Shown one piece after another: positions 19,307-28,111 of a DNA stretch of 64,000 bases (position 1 is its first letter; every line of letters starts with the position of its first letter). Under the pieces are notes generated by a model. The model did no database searches, was not told the DNA's origin, and saw only the letters and a program-made list of their open reading frames with translations. Source of the stretch: JAANXG01 sp034520625 (GTDB lineage: Bacteria > Pseudomonadota > Gammaproteobacteria > Arenicellales > JAANXG01); NCBI GenBank assembly GCA_034520625.1, contig JAXHNI010000009.1:248001-312000 (forward strand). The letters are read 5' to 3'. The position numbers were made by a program, and so were the translations under genes.

Positions 19307-20032
19307 ATGGGCAATACAACCACCAGCAAACAACGCGGCCAGGGCGCGACGCGAGTCTACACCCGGCTGCGCGAGGATATTCTGCGCCTCGTTCTCCCCC
19401 CCGGGGAACCCTTGGACGAGACCCGCATCAGCAAGGAGTTCGGCCTGTCCCGTTCTCCCGTCCGCGAGGCCATGGTGCGGCTGGCGAGCGAAGGCCTGGT
19501 CAAGACCCTGCCCAACAAGAACACCGTCGTCGCGCCTCTGAACATCGCCGAGTTCTCCAGCTACATCGATGCCCTCGACCTGGTGCAGCGCATCACGACG
19601 CGCCTCGCGGCGCGCCTTCGCACCGACACCCAGCTCCAAACCATCAAGACGCGCCAGGCCGATTTCTGCGTGGCCATGAACAACCGCGATCCGCTGGCCA
19701 TGATCGAACGCAACCTCGATTTCCATGTCGCGGTCAGCGACGCGTCCCAGAACCGCTACCTGAGCGAGTTCAACTCCCGGTTGCTGGACGAGGGCCGACG
19801 GTACCTGCGGCTGTACTTTCGCTCCTTCGATGACATTCTTCCCGAGGCGTTCAGCGACGAGCACTACCGGATCATCGACGCCATCGAGGTTCAGGACGAG
19901 GAGCGCGCCGAATGCCTGGCGCACGAGCACAGCATGCAGGTCAGCGAGCGCTTTCTGCGCTACCTGTCCCGGAGCGAGACCCGGAACCTGTCCGTCCTGC
20001 CTCCCACGGAAGACCAGGCCAGCGCCCAGTAG
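19307..20032 (+). CDS. GntR-family transcriptional regulator (FCD subfamily)
   Basis: A 241-aa regulator with an N-terminal winged helix (about residues 15-80; ISKEFGLSRSPVREAMVRLASEGLV is the recognition region) and a C-terminal FCD ligand-binding domain. The latter shows RNLDFHVAVSDASQNRYL and an H-x-x-I-I-D-A-I motif, whose D/H residues usually bind metal and ligand. It is divergent from the DapA-ALDH-TRAP operon and probably controls it. A GGAAGGA element precedes the ATG. The next gene, a flavoenzyme, begins 30 nt after its stop. Confidence 0.93.
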   Translation: MGNTTTSKQRGQGATRVYTRLREDILRLVLPPGEPLDETRISKEFGLSRSPVREAMVRLASEGLVKTLPNKNTVVAPLNIAEFSSYIDALDLVQRITTRLAARLRTDTQLQTIKTRQADFCVAMNNRDPLAMIERNLDFHVAVSDASQNRYLSEFNSRLLDEGRRYLRLYFRSFDDILPEAFSDEHYRIIDAIEVQDEERAECLAHEHSMQVSERFLRYLSRSETRNLSVLPPTEDQASAQ

Positions 20033-20062
20033 GGGCCCGGACCCGCGTACCCGGTTGCATCG

Positions 20063-21313
20063 TTGAGCGATCCCGACACTACCCAATGCCCCACTCGGCT
20101 CGACCCCCCGGCCCATATTGCCGTCATCGGCGCAGGCATCATCGGCACCTGCTGCGCCGCCGAGCTGCGTGACCGCGGCTATCGCGTTGCCCTGTACGAC
20201 CGCGGCGAGCCCGGGCAGGAAGGTGCGTCGCGGGCCAATGCCGGGCAGCTCATTCCGTCGCTGATCCAGCCCATCGCCTATCCGGGCATCTGGCGCGACG
20301 CGCCGCGCCTGCTGGCGGCCCGGGACAGCCCGCTGGCCATCGCACCGTCCCATCTGCCCCGGCTCGTTACCTGGCTTTGTCGTTTCCTGGCGTCGAGCCG
20401 GCGGGACGCCTGGCGGCGGGGCGTAGCCTCCCTGGCGGAGCTGAACGCCGGCGCCATGGCGGCCACCCGGGATCTGTACGGACGCGCGGGATTGCTGGAC
20501 AGCCTCGAGAATACCGGCGCGCTGTTCCTGCACGAGTCGCCCGCCTCCCTCGACCGCGCCCGGGCCGACTGGACCGAAAAGTCGGAACACGGCTACGAGC
20601 ATGAAATCCTGTCGCCGCAGGCGCTGCGGGATCTCGAGCCGGATCTGGCGGCATCATTCAGCGGCGCGATTCTCGAACGATCGGTATGCCACGTTTCGGA
20701 TCCGTTGAAGATCGTAGAGGGGCTGTATCGCTATACCACGGCCCGGGGAACGGTATTCCGGCGCAGCGACGTACGCATCGCCGCGGCGGGCGGGGACGGC
20801 GTCGAGCTCGCCGGCGCCGACGGCGGCCGCGAGCGCTTCGACGGGCTGGTCATCGCGGCGGGCGCCTGGTCGCGGCAGCTGCTCCGGCAGATCGGCGACG
20901 ATGCGGCGCTGGAGTCGGATCGCGGCTACAACATCACTATCCCCGACCCGGGTGTGGCCATCCGGCGCTGCCTGGTGTTTGCCGACCGCGGATTCGTGGC
21001 CACGCCCCTGAAGTCGGGCCTGCGCATCGGCGGCGGCGTGGAGCTCGCCGGACTCGCGGCGCCGCCGAACCCGATACGCCTGCAGCGCATGCTCGAAGCG
21101 GCGAAGCGTTTCATGCCCGGTCTAGACGATCGCGGTGGCGAAACCTGGATGGGCCACCGCCCCGCGACCCCGGACTCCCTTCCCGTCATCCGCGCCTCGG
21201 ACCGGCACCCGCGTATCGTCTATGCATTCGGACACGGCCACCTGGGCCTCACCCAGGGACCGGTAACCGGGCGTCGGGTGGCCGGACTGTTCGCGGGCAC
21301 TGGTGCAGTTTGA
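20063..21313 (+). CDS. DadA-like FAD-dependent D-amino/imino-acid dehydrogenase
   Basis: A 416-aa flavoprotein of the DAO/DadA family. The FAD site IAVIGAGIIGTCCAAELRDRG is near residue 19, followed by ASRANAGQL as in DadA, and near the C-terminus WMGHRPATPDSLPVI and YAFGHGHLGLTQGP. Start is TTG. Close relatives oxidise D-amino acids or cis-4-hydroxy-D-proline at the membrane, passing electrons to quinones. Co-location with the TRAP/DapA/ALDH operon suggests it catalyses the first oxidation in that pathway; sarcosine from creatine is another possible substrate. Confidence 0.88.
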   Translation: MSDPDTTQCPTRLDPPAHIAVIGAGIIGTCCAAELRDRGYRVALYDRGEPGQEGASRANAGQLIPSLIQPIAYPGIWRDAPRLLAARDSPLAIAPSHLPRLVTWLCRFLASSRRDAWRRGVASLAELNAGAMAATRDLYGRAGLLDSLENTGALFLHESPASLDRARADWTEKSEHGYEHEILSPQALRDLEPDLAASFSGAILERSVCHVSDPLKIVEGLYRYTTARGTVFRRSDVRIAAAGGDGVELAGADGGRERFDGLVIAAGAWSRQLLRQIGDDAALESDRGYNITIPDPGVAIRRCLVFADRGFVATPLKSGLRIGGGVELAGLAAPPNPIRLQRMLEAAKRFMPGLDDRGGETWMGHRPATPDSLPVIRASDRHPRIVYAFGHGHLGLTQGPVTGRRVAGLFAGTGAV

Positions 21314-21323
21314 AGGCCCATGT

Positions 21324-21406
21324 GGAAAAAGGGGACGGAGGAATTTTTAGTCGCACCCTTTCCGAACCACACACCAGAAACAAAAATTCCTCCGTCCCCT
21401 TTTCCC
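21324..21406. repeat. Long perfect inverted repeat containing GGGGACGGAGGAAT
   Basis: Perfect 22-bp arms (21327-21348 and 21382-21403) flank a 33-nt spacer. The element sits between the convergent flavoenzyme and pirin genes, and the run of T on its right side could serve as a terminator. The core CCTCCGTCCCC recurs at 3079-3094, 25440-25475 and, in altered form, 28222-28237. Confidence 0.85.
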
Positions 21407-21417
21407 GTCTTTTTTTC

Positions 21418-22332
21418 CTACTTGGGCAGCGGTATGTACTCCTCTTCATCCCCGGGCACCTTCGGGAATTTGCCGGCCCGCCAGTCCGCCTTGGCCTGCT
21501 CGATGCGCGCCGCACGGCTGGAAACGAAGTTCCACTCGATGTGGCGCCGGCCGAGGGCCTCGCCGCCGATGATGGCGATGCGCGCTTCGCTCGTCGCCTT
21601 CACGCGAACACCCCCGGCGCGGGCGAACACCGCCATGCAATGCTCCGGGATCGCCTCGCCCTCGATCTCGAGGCTGCCGCCGGCCACATACACCGCCCGT
21701 TCCTCTGCGTCCGGCAGCTCGATGGACTGCCCCTCCTGCAGATGCGCTTCCACGTACACGGTTTCGGCGAATACCTTCACGGGCGATGTGACTCCATAGG
21801 CCGAGCCCATCATCACCCGCGCCGGGACGCCGTCCAGGTCCACGGTCGGAATGTCCGAGGCAGGATAGTGATGGAAGGCAGGCTCGCATTCCTCATCTGC
21901 CTCGGGCAGCGCCAGCCAGAGCTGCAGGCCGTGCAGGCGGTGGTCCGTCGCGGTGACCTCCGGCCGCTCGCGCTCCGAATGCACGATCCCGGAACCGGCC
22001 ACCATCAGGTTGATGTCGCCGGGACGGATGGCCTGCAGGCTGCCCAGCGAATCCCGGTGCAGGATCTCGCCCTCGAACAGGTAAGTGACGGTGGCCAGGT
22101 TGATGTGCGGATGCGGCCGCACGTTGATGCTCTCACCGGCCGGAAACGACGCCGGCCCCATGTGATCGAAGAAGATCCAGGGACCGACCATCTTGCGCCC
22201 GACCGTGGGCAGCACCCGCCGGACCGAAAATCCGCCCAGGTCCCGGTCGCGCGGCTCGATGAGGAGCTCCAGCGCGCCGCGCCCATGTTCGATATCACAC
22301 TGCTGCTCGGCGTTTTTGGAAAGATTGCTCAT
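21418..22332 (-). CDS. Pirin-family cupin protein
   Basis: A 304-aa bicupin. The N-terminal domain carries the pirin metal motif (FFDHMGP, HPHINLATVTYLFEGEILHRDSLGS, VHSERE), giving the expected histidines and glutamate. The C-terminal domain ends in FVSSRAARIEQAKADWRAG, typical of bacterial pirins. A GAGGAG site lies just before the ATG. Bacterial pirins have reported quercetinase or redox-sensing roles, but none can be deduced here. It stands alone between repeat elements and a non-coding gap. Confidence 0.93.
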   Translation of the reverse strand: MSNLSKNAEQQCDIEHGRGALELLIEPRDRDLGGFSVRRVLPTVGRKMVGPWIFFDHMGPASFPAGESINVRPHPHINLATVTYLFEGEILHRDSLGSLQAIRPGDINLMVAGSGIVHSERERPEVTATDHRLHGLQLWLALPEADEECEPAFHHYPASDIPTVDLDGVPARVMMGSAYGVTSPVKVFAETVYVEAHLQEGQSIELPDAEERAVYVAGGSLEIEGEAIPEHCMAVFARAGGVRVKATSEARIAIIGGEALGRRHIEWNFVSSRAARIEQAKADWRAGKFPKVPGDEEEYIPLPK

Positions 22333-22556
22333 GGATCTCCTCGCGTGGTATGCGGCTGGAAAAGATGGTTGGAGGTGATTCTATCGCCCGGCCGCCGCTG
22401 CGGGAATGTCCCGCTATGGGGAAAGGGGGCCGGACACACTGTTGTCCCGAAAACGCCGCCTTCGGTGAGCCAACAGGGATTGCGTCCCAACCGATATCGC
22501 GGCGGTCGCAATGGTTCTGGTCATGCAAAGCGTAAAGAGGGCGGTTCTTTCGAGCC

Positions 22557-23366
22557 TCAGCGCTCCCGGTAATACATCTTCATGGCAATCGGCGCGAAGA
22601 CGGCGGTGATGGCGGCGGATTCCAGCAGCACGATGCCGATCTCCCAGACACCGACGCCGCCGTGCATCAGGCCGCGGGTGGCGTCGGACAGGTGCGTCAC
22701 GGGATTGACCGCAACAACGGCCTGCAGCCAGGCGGGCATGGTGGCCGGATCAACGAATACGTTGCTGATGAAAGTCAGTGGAAACAGGAACAGAAAGCTG
22801 GTGGTCATCACCGATTCGGGAGAGCGCACCAGCATGCCGATGATGATCCAGAGCCATGACAGTGCGAACGCGAACACCAGGTTCAGCATCACCGCCAGCA
22901 CCACGCCAACGGCTCCCGCCTCGGGACGGAAACCCAGTATCAGACCGACGATGATCACCACCAGCGCCGCGATGGAGTAGCGCATGACGTCGCCCAGCAG
23001 GGCGCCCACGATGGGGGCCGGCTGCCAGATGGGCAGTGAGCGGAAGCGGTCGAACAGGCCCTTGGTGATGTCCGTGTTCAGGCCCATGCCGGTATACACC
23101 GTGATGAACACGATGGTCTGCACCGTGATCCCGGGTAGCAGGAACTGCAGATACGCCTCGGGCGACCCCGCCAGCGCCCCGCCGAACAGGTAGGTGAAGA
23201 TCAGCGTGAACATGATCGGAAACACCGCCACGTCGAAGAGCTGAAACGGGACGTGCTTGATCTTCAACACCGCCCGCCAGCCGAGGGTCAGCGAGGCGGA
23301 TACCGCGCTCGGCGGTGCCGGACGCAGATCCCGGGACAGGGCATTGTGCAGCGAGGTGTCGCTCAT
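22557..23366 (-). CDS. ABC-2 type exporter permease (DrrB-like)
   Basis: Membrane subunit of a drug/lipid-type exporter, 269 aa with six predicted helices and the family sequences GGALAGSPEAYLQFLLPGI and GLFDRFRSLPIWQPAPIVGALLGD. Near the C-terminus, FISNVFVDPATMPAWLQ and NPVTHLSDATRGL are also conserved. Its ATG overlaps the end of the ATPase gene by 4 nt, so the pair forms a coupled two-gene operon. Exported substrate unknown; daunorubicin-type names reflect homology only. Confidence 0.92.
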   Translation of the reverse strand: MSDTSLHNALSRDLRPAPPSAVSASLTLGWRAVLKIKHVPFQLFDVAVFPIMFTLIFTYLFGGALAGSPEAYLQFLLPGITVQTIVFITVYTGMGLNTDITKGLFDRFRSLPIWQPAPIVGALLGDVMRYSIAALVVIIVGLILGFRPEAGAVGVVLAVMLNLVFAFALSWLWIIIGMLVRSPESVMTTSFLFLFPLTFISNVFVDPATMPAWLQAVVAVNPVTHLSDATRGLMHGGVGVWEIGIVLLESAAITAVFAPIAMKMYYRER

Positions 23367-24361
23367 GCCGCGGCTTCCTGGTTGTCAGCCTGCTCCCCGC
23401 CCCGGGGCTCGGCCGCATGACCCGTCAGCGAGAAGAACACGTCGTCCAGGGTTGGCTGCGCCAGCGAGAACTCCGCCACCGGGATCCCGGCCCCGGCCAG
23501 TGCCGCCAGCGCCGCAGGCACCTGGTCATCGCGGGTCACCCGCGCCGTCAGGGCCAGGGGATCATCGGCGCCGGCATGGACTTCTTCGCCCATCGTTTCC
23601 GCCAGCAGTGCGCGGGCGTGGTCGAGCTGCTCCGGTAAAGCGAACTGCAGGTGCAGCGACCTGCCGCCCACCGAGCGCTTCAGCTCGCGGCTCGTGCCCT
23701 CGGCGATCACCCGGCCGTGATCGATCACCGCCAGCCGGTCGGCGAGACGGTCGGCCTCCTCGAGGTACTGGGTGGTGAGCAGCACCGTCGTGCCCTCGGC
23801 GGCGATGGCCCGCACGATGTTCCACACCTGGTTGCGGCTGCGCGGGTCCAGGCCGGTGGTGGGCTCATCGAGGAACAGCAGCTCCGGTGTCAGCACCAGG
23901 CTGGCGGCAATATCCAGCCGCCGGCGCATGCCGCCGGAATAGTGGCGTCCCTGTTTCCCCGCCGCCTCCGACAGGCCGAAGGCCGCCAGCAGCTCCCGGG
24001 CCCGGCTCCGCGCCCGGGCCCAGGGGAGCCCGAACAAGCGACCCACCAGCACCAGGTTCTCGTAGCCGGTCAGGTCCTCGTCCACCGACGCGAACTGCCC
24101 GGTAAGGCTCACCTTCGCACGCACGGTGGCGGCCTTTGCGACGACATCGTGGCCGAGCACGCGCGCCGACCCTCCATCGGGTCGAAGCAGCGTCGTCAGT
24201 ACCCGGATCGCCGTGGTCTTTCCGGCACCATTGGGCCCCAGCAGGCCGTAGACCGAGCCGCGGCGCACCGACAGGTCCAGCCCGTCCAGGGCACGGGTCG
24301 TACCGAAGTGCTTGACCAAACCGACGGTTTCGATGGAAGCGGACATATGCGTTGTAGCCAC
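23363..24361 (-). CDS. ABC exporter ATPase (DrrA-like)
   Basis: A 332-aa ATPase with Walker A (GPNGAGKTTAI), signature YSGGMRRRLDIAASL, Walker B (LLFLDEPTTGLDPRS) and the switch region LLTTQYLEEADRLADRL. The C-terminal extension after about residue 220, including QPTLDDVFFSLTG, is characteristic of the DrrA subgroup. Translation may begin at M1 or at the better-fitting methionine five codons later (24346). It is paired with the permease immediately downstream. Confidence 0.92.
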   Translation of the reverse strand: MATTHMSASIETVGLVKHFGTTRALDGLDLSVRRGSVYGLLGPNGAGKTTAIRVLTTLLRPDGGSARVLGHDVVAKAATVRAKVSLTGQFASVDEDLTGYENLVLVGRLFGLPWARARSRARELLAAFGLSEAAGKQGRHYSGGMRRRLDIAASLVLTPELLFLDEPTTGLDPRSRNQVWNIVRAIAAEGTTVLLTTQYLEEADRLADRLAVIDHGRVIAEGTSRELKRSVGGRSLHLQFALPEQLDHARALLAETMGEEVHAGADDPLALTARVTRDDQVPAALAALAGAGIPVAEFSLAQPTLDDVFFSLTGHAAEPRGGEQADNQEAAA

Positions 24362-24685
24362 GCCAAAAAGGCAGCGCAGATTACCCGGGGATCCGATTAT
24401 TGTCTATGCAGTAAGTCGGCCGGTCCGGTGCGCCGATCCGAAGCGGGAGGAATCGTCATTCATCTTTCCGCTCTCTATTATTACCGTTTCAATCATACCC
24501 ATGCATTCTCTGTTCCATAATCCAACAGGCCGGCCCTGAATCGACGGGTCGGGACAGCCGGAATGTGACCGCGTCCGACGCGCCCCAATGGAACTCGTTC
24601 CATCGAACCCGTAAGATCCGGGCCGTGCTACAGCCTGGTTCCGTCTACTGATCGTCGGGGACACAGGCATCGAACCGGAGGCATC
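24362..24685. other. Gene-free divergent intergenic region
   Basis: A 324-nt gap between the divergent ABC-exporter and racemase genes. I see no convincing small gene, RNA or recurrent repeat in it. Only a GGAGG ribosome-binding site just before the TTG at 24686 is recognisable; promoters for both flanking genes presumably lie here. Confidence 0.5.
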
Positions 24686-25387
24686 TTGAAAGTAATCGGT
24701 CTCATAGGCGGCATGAGCTGGGAGTCCACCGTCCCTTACTACCGCCTGATCAACGAAACCATCAAGGAGCGCCTGGGCGGGCTTCACTCGGCCAGGATCG
24801 TCCTGTACAGCGTCGACTTTCACGAGATCGAACGGCTCCAGCATGCGGGCGACTGGGACCAGGCGGGGGCGATGCTGGCTGACGCGGCCCGCACGCTCGA
24901 GTCCGCCGGCGTGGATTTCCTGGTGCTCTGCACCAACACCATGCACAAGATCGCCCCCACGATCGAGGCCGCCGTTTCCATTCCCCTCCTGCATATCGCG
25001 GATGCGACTGGGAACCAGATCCGGCAGGCCGGACTCTCATCGGTCGGCCTGCTCGGTACACGCTTCACGATGGAGCAGGACTTCTATCGCGAGAGGCTGC
25101 AGCAACGCCACGGCCTGACAGTTCTGATACCGGAAGCGGAAGACCGCGAAATCGTACACCGCGTCATCTACGAGGAGCTGTGCCTGGGTACCATCACCGA
25201 CGCGGCGCGCGAGGAATACCGGCGAGTCATCGGCGAGCTCGTCACACGGGGCGCGCAAGCCGTCATCCTCGGCTGCACCGAAATCTCGCTCCTTGTCGGG
25301 CAACAGGATTCACCGGTCCCGCTGTTCGACACCACGAGCATCCATGCCCGCCATGCGGCGGAACAGGCGCTCGTGGAGCATGAATAA
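24686..25387 (+). CDS. Aspartate/glutamate racemase family protein
   Basis: A 233-aa amino-acid racemase of the YgeA/aspartate-racemase type. The two catalytic cysteines are visible in LVLCTNTMH (about residue 82) and VILGCTEIS (about 194), and the opening IGLIGGMSWEST is diagnostic. It starts at TTG, supported by a GGAGG sequence 6 nt upstream. It stands alone, so the physiological amino acid, whether for cell wall, D-amino-acid catabolism or other use, cannot be told from context. Confidence 0.92.
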   Translation: MKVIGLIGGMSWESTVPYYRLINETIKERLGGLHSARIVLYSVDFHEIERLQHAGDWDQAGAMLADAARTLESAGVDFLVLCTNTMHKIAPTIEAAVSIPLLHIADATGNQIRQAGLSSVGLLGTRFTMEQDFYRERLQQRHGLTVLIPEAEDREIVHRVIYEELCLGTITDAAREEYRRVIGELVTRGAQAVILGCTEISLLVGQQDSPVPLFDTTSIHARHAAEQALVEHE

Positions 25388-25481
25388 AGCAGACGGAGGA
25401 CCGGCAGGCCGTTGAAAACAGCCTGCTGCGAAGCCGAGTACGGACAGGCGCCGGGTCAACCTCCGCCGTCCCTTTTTCCCA
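25388..25481. repeat. Degenerate copy of the GACGGAGG/CCTCCG.CGTCCC element
   Basis: Between the convergent racemase and MaoC-like genes, GACGGAGG near the left edge pairs with CCTCCGCCGTCCC near the right edge, around a spacer containing GCCTGCTG-like palindromes. This is the same general architecture as the element at 21324-21406, with weaker arms. Confidence 0.5.
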
Positions 25482-25946
25482 CTAGCCAGTAGCGGCGGTG
25501 CGACGGCGGTAATACTGTCTGTCGGCGATGGAGCACACCACCTCGTCGTTCTGGTTAAGCACATCCCAGCTGAATACTACCGTGCCGCGTGACGGATCCT
25601 TCTGCGACGGGTTCTGCTCGAGCACCGTCGAACGCAGCCGCAGCGCATCCCCGGGCCGGACCGGCTTCAACCAGCGCAGGCCATCCAGCCCCGGCGATCC
25701 GATGCATGCGCTCTGCAACAGATAGCCGTCGCACATCAGCCGCATCGCTATGCCACAGGTATGCCAGCCACTGGCTATCAAGCCGCCGAAAGGCGAGGAC
25801 CGCGCCGCCTGTTCATCGGTGTGGTAATACTGCGGATCGTGTTCGCGCGCGAACGCCACGATCTCCCGTGACGTCACCGTTCTGGGCCCCGACTCGTACT
25901 GCCAGCCAGGGGTGAAGTCTTCCCAATAATACTTGATCGCAGTCAT
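25482..25946 (-). CDS. MaoC-like hot-dog dehydratase
   Basis: A 154-aa single hot-dog domain. Characteristic features are the N-terminal WEDFTPGWQYESGPRTVT, the acidic-histidine stretch REHDPQYYHTDEQAARSSPFGG with D and H of the R-hydratase active site, and ASGWHTCGIAMRLM. Such proteins typically hydrate or dehydrate acyl-thioesters in fatty-acid or polyhydroxyalkanoate metabolism. The next minus-strand gene upstream ends 24 nt before this start, so co-transcription with that oxygenase-like gene is possible. Confidence 0.9.
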   Translation of the reverse strand: MTAIKYYWEDFTPGWQYESGPRTVTSREIVAFAREHDPQYYHTDEQAARSSPFGGLIASGWHTCGIAMRLMCDGYLLQSACIGSPGLDGLRWLKPVRPGDALRLRSTVLEQNPSQKDPSRGTVVFSWDVLNQNDEVVCSIADRQYYRRRTAATG

Positions 25947-25970
25947 ATTAGATTAGAATCGGTCGGTCCG

Positions 25971-26663
25971 TCAGACGATGACGTTCACTTTCGACCGGAT
26001 GTGCTCCGCCGGAATGGGCTGCTGTTTCGGCGGCTTGCGTTCGGATTTCTTCAGGACATCGATATTAAAGGCGAAGGTTATGCGCTGCTCCGGGCTGGTG
26101 TGGGGCACCACCATATGTGAAAGATAGCCGGGGAACAGCAGCATGTATCCGGGCGCCGCTTCATAGTTGCTGAAGTTCTTCTGCCCGAACAGGGTGGCGA
26201 TGGCTACCGGATTGAGGAACACGGTGTCGCCCTCGTTGAGCTCGCGTGGTCTTTTCGCCTCCACGTCCCCCTTCGCGGCGGAGCCGGTCAGATAAATGAC
26301 CCCCGCCCAGCTCACCGGGTGGACGTGGGGTACATTCCAGCCCCCGGAATCATTGATATTGGCCCACAACTCCCGCAGGCGGACGTCCACGCCGGTCTCG
26401 GCGCCGGTAATTCGTTGGATGAGCTGCACGGTATTGATGCTGATCTTCTTCACCAGCCACTGCATGTCCGGATCTTTCGGCTCGATATGCAGATTGCGTT
26501 CCGAATGCCAACCGAGGTAGTTGCTCGACTGAATGCCTTCGCTGTTGTCCCGCAGGCCGTTCACGAATCGCACCAGGCCGGCGCGGTGGGAGTCGAAGCC
26601 TGTCAGCTCGACCCGGCAGATAGGGGTGGAAAAACGGTAATCGATTTCGGGCTCCCGTGCCAT
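25971..26663 (-). CDS. Putative 2OG-Fe(II) oxygenase (TIGR02466-like)
   Basis: A 230-aa protein resembling the TIGR02466/2OG-FeII_Oxy_5 group. LRELWANINDSGGWNVPHVHP (about residues 96-116) contains candidate metal-binding histidines at 113 and 115, and GYLSHMVVPHTSPEQRITFAFN supplies a distal histidine (183) and the arginine (194) expected to bind 2-oxoglutarate. It is divergent, 77 nt away, from a JmjC-like oxygenase gene, and both lie beside a Tat-type exported protein. Substrate unknown; a hydroxylation role is inferred. Confidence 0.78.
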   Translation of the reverse strand: MAREPEIDYRFSTPICRVELTGFDSHRAGLVRFVNGLRDNSEGIQSSNYLGWHSERNLHIEPKDPDMQWLVKKISINTVQLIQRITGAETGVDVRLRELWANINDSGGWNVPHVHPVSWAGVIYLTGSAAKGDVEAKRPRELNEGDTVFLNPVAIATLFGQKNFSNYEAAPGYMLLFPGYLSHMVVPHTSPEQRITFAFNIDVLKKSERKPPKQQPIPAEHIRSKVNVIV

Positions 26664-26740
26664 GGTTCGCTGCTCGCAGTTTGTCGTGTTCGCATTGACG
26701 TAAAAGGTTAATATAACGCAAACCTTCTACCGGAACCGGC

Positions 26741-27541
26741 ATGGATTTCGACAACCTGATTTCCCCGCTCGACCGCAGCGAGTTCATGACCCGCTACCGC
26801 GCGGGGGACTGCTTCGTCATCCGCGGCGATCAAGAGAAGTTCTCCCAATTAATCTCGCTCGCCGATATCGAGCGGCGCCTCAATGACGGCTGCAATCTGA
26901 ACCAACCGCCTCAGATCATCATGGACGGCCTCCGCCAGCCGCTGATGGACTCGAAGGTTGCCTGGTCGTCGACCGCCGCGAAGAAAACCGAGATTCTCAG
27001 GCGGCTCGAAACCGGCCACAGCTTCATGATGACCAATCTGTCGCAGATCAACCCGGCCATCTCGGTCTTGATTGACGGCATCGAGGAGGCACTTGCGGTA
27101 GACGATATGCGGGCGGACCTGCACCTGTACGTGTCGACGCGGGGCAGCGCGACGGCATACAACGCACACCGCGACTATCCCCAGCACAAGATCTACCTGC
27201 AGGTGATCGGAATAACCGAGTGGCACGTTTACCACCACTCCCCGGACCTGGGAAACGATATACGCGCAGTCGACGCGGAGAACGAGTCCGACTATCTCGA
27301 GGAAGCCGCCTGCTTCGAACTCAACCCGGGCGACCTGTTCTACATGCCGCCCGCGGTTTTTCACAAGATCCGCAACACCGGAGGCCCACGGGTGTCGCTC
27401 AGTATTCCCATCGCGCCGGCGGGCGGAAAGCGGATGGACCGCACGTATATTCCGTTCGAGCGCCTGTTCCGCGAGGGTGCGGAAGCGGGAAACCGGGTGT
27501 CCGAGGACCCGGGCCAGGGGGGCTCGGATTTGCCGGGATAA
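26741..27541 (+). CDS. JmjC/cupin-type Fe(II) oxygenase-like protein
   Basis: A 266-aa double-stranded beta-helix protein. The motif AYNAHRDYPQHKIYLQVIG gives an H-x-D pair (His143, Asp145), and LNPGDLFYMPPAVFHKI supplies the distal metal histidine (His208) in the classic G-D-x-x-Y-x-P-x-x-x-x-H arrangement. The family includes ribosomal and protein hydroxylases such as RoxA/YcfD; the substrate here is unknown. A small Tat-type protein begins 66 nt downstream on the same strand, likely in one transcript. Confidence 0.8.
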   Translation: MDFDNLISPLDRSEFMTRYRAGDCFVIRGDQEKFSQLISLADIERRLNDGCNLNQPPQIIMDGLRQPLMDSKVAWSSTAAKKTEILRRLETGHSFMMTNLSQINPAISVLIDGIEEALAVDDMRADLHLYVSTRGSATAYNAHRDYPQHKIYLQVIGITEWHVYHHSPDLGNDIRAVDAENESDYLEEAACFELNPGDLFYMPPAVFHKIRNTGGPRVSLSIPIAPAGGKRMDRTYIPFERLFREGAEAGNRVSEDPGQGGSDLPG

Positions 27542-27607
27542 CGGCTGTATAGACGTCGACGGCATAGTGGGGTAATATATTTTAGGCCCTCTAACTGAGA
27601 CTTCAGA

Positions 27608-28111
27608 ATGAAAAAAGAAAAATCTGGCCGTTCCGACGCAGCGAACACCGAAAACCGCCGAAATACCCTTAAAACACTGATCTCCGGCGCCGGTATGGCG
27701 GTCGCGGGATCCCAGACCCTCCCCGACCGGTGGCTGAAACCCGTAGTGTCCAGCATCGTCCTGCCGGCCCACGCCGAGACATCGCCGCCAGCACCTGCCG
27801 GGCCGGCCTTCGAATGCCAGATCGGGGAAGTCAGTGTCGCCCCCACTGCCGAATCGTCCGAGTTCAATATTTCCGCCGAAGCCACGACTGAAGCGGTGGG
27901 CCAGCCTGCGGTATTCATTCTCCGTAACTCCGGGACCGAGCTCAATGGCGGAACCGAAGACCTTGCCTTTCCAGCAATGGTCGAGGGGAGTGCTGTATTT
28001 ATCGAAAGCGGCTTTTCTACCGAAGCGTCCGCCGAGCTTCAGTTGGATCTCGATATAGGCGACGATACCGAAGTCGACTGCGGCACGACAGTTGAAGTGA
28101 ATATAGAGTAG
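27608..28111 (+). CDS. Tat-type exported protein with W..PVV....LPAHA block
   Basis: A 167-aa protein I cannot name. Residues 16-31 (NRRNTLKTLISGAGMA) look like a twin-arginine signal. They are followed by WLKPVVSSIVLPAHAETS (residues 42-59), where A-H-A could be a signal-peptidase site. The same block occurs in an otherwise different protein at 46605-47327. The mature part is acidic, beta-rich, and contains two cysteines (FECQIGEV and VDCGTTVEV) that could form a disulphide. It follows the JmjC-like gene and is a candidate oxygenase substrate or partner; that is inference. Confidence 0.75.
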   Translation: MKKEKSGRSDAANTENRRNTLKTLISGAGMAVAGSQTLPDRWLKPVVSSIVLPAHAETSPPAPAGPAFECQIGEVSVAPTAESSEFNISAEATTEAVGQPAVFILRNSGTELNGGTEDLAFPAMVEGSAVFIESGFSTEASAELQLDLDIGDDTEVDCGTTVEVNIE

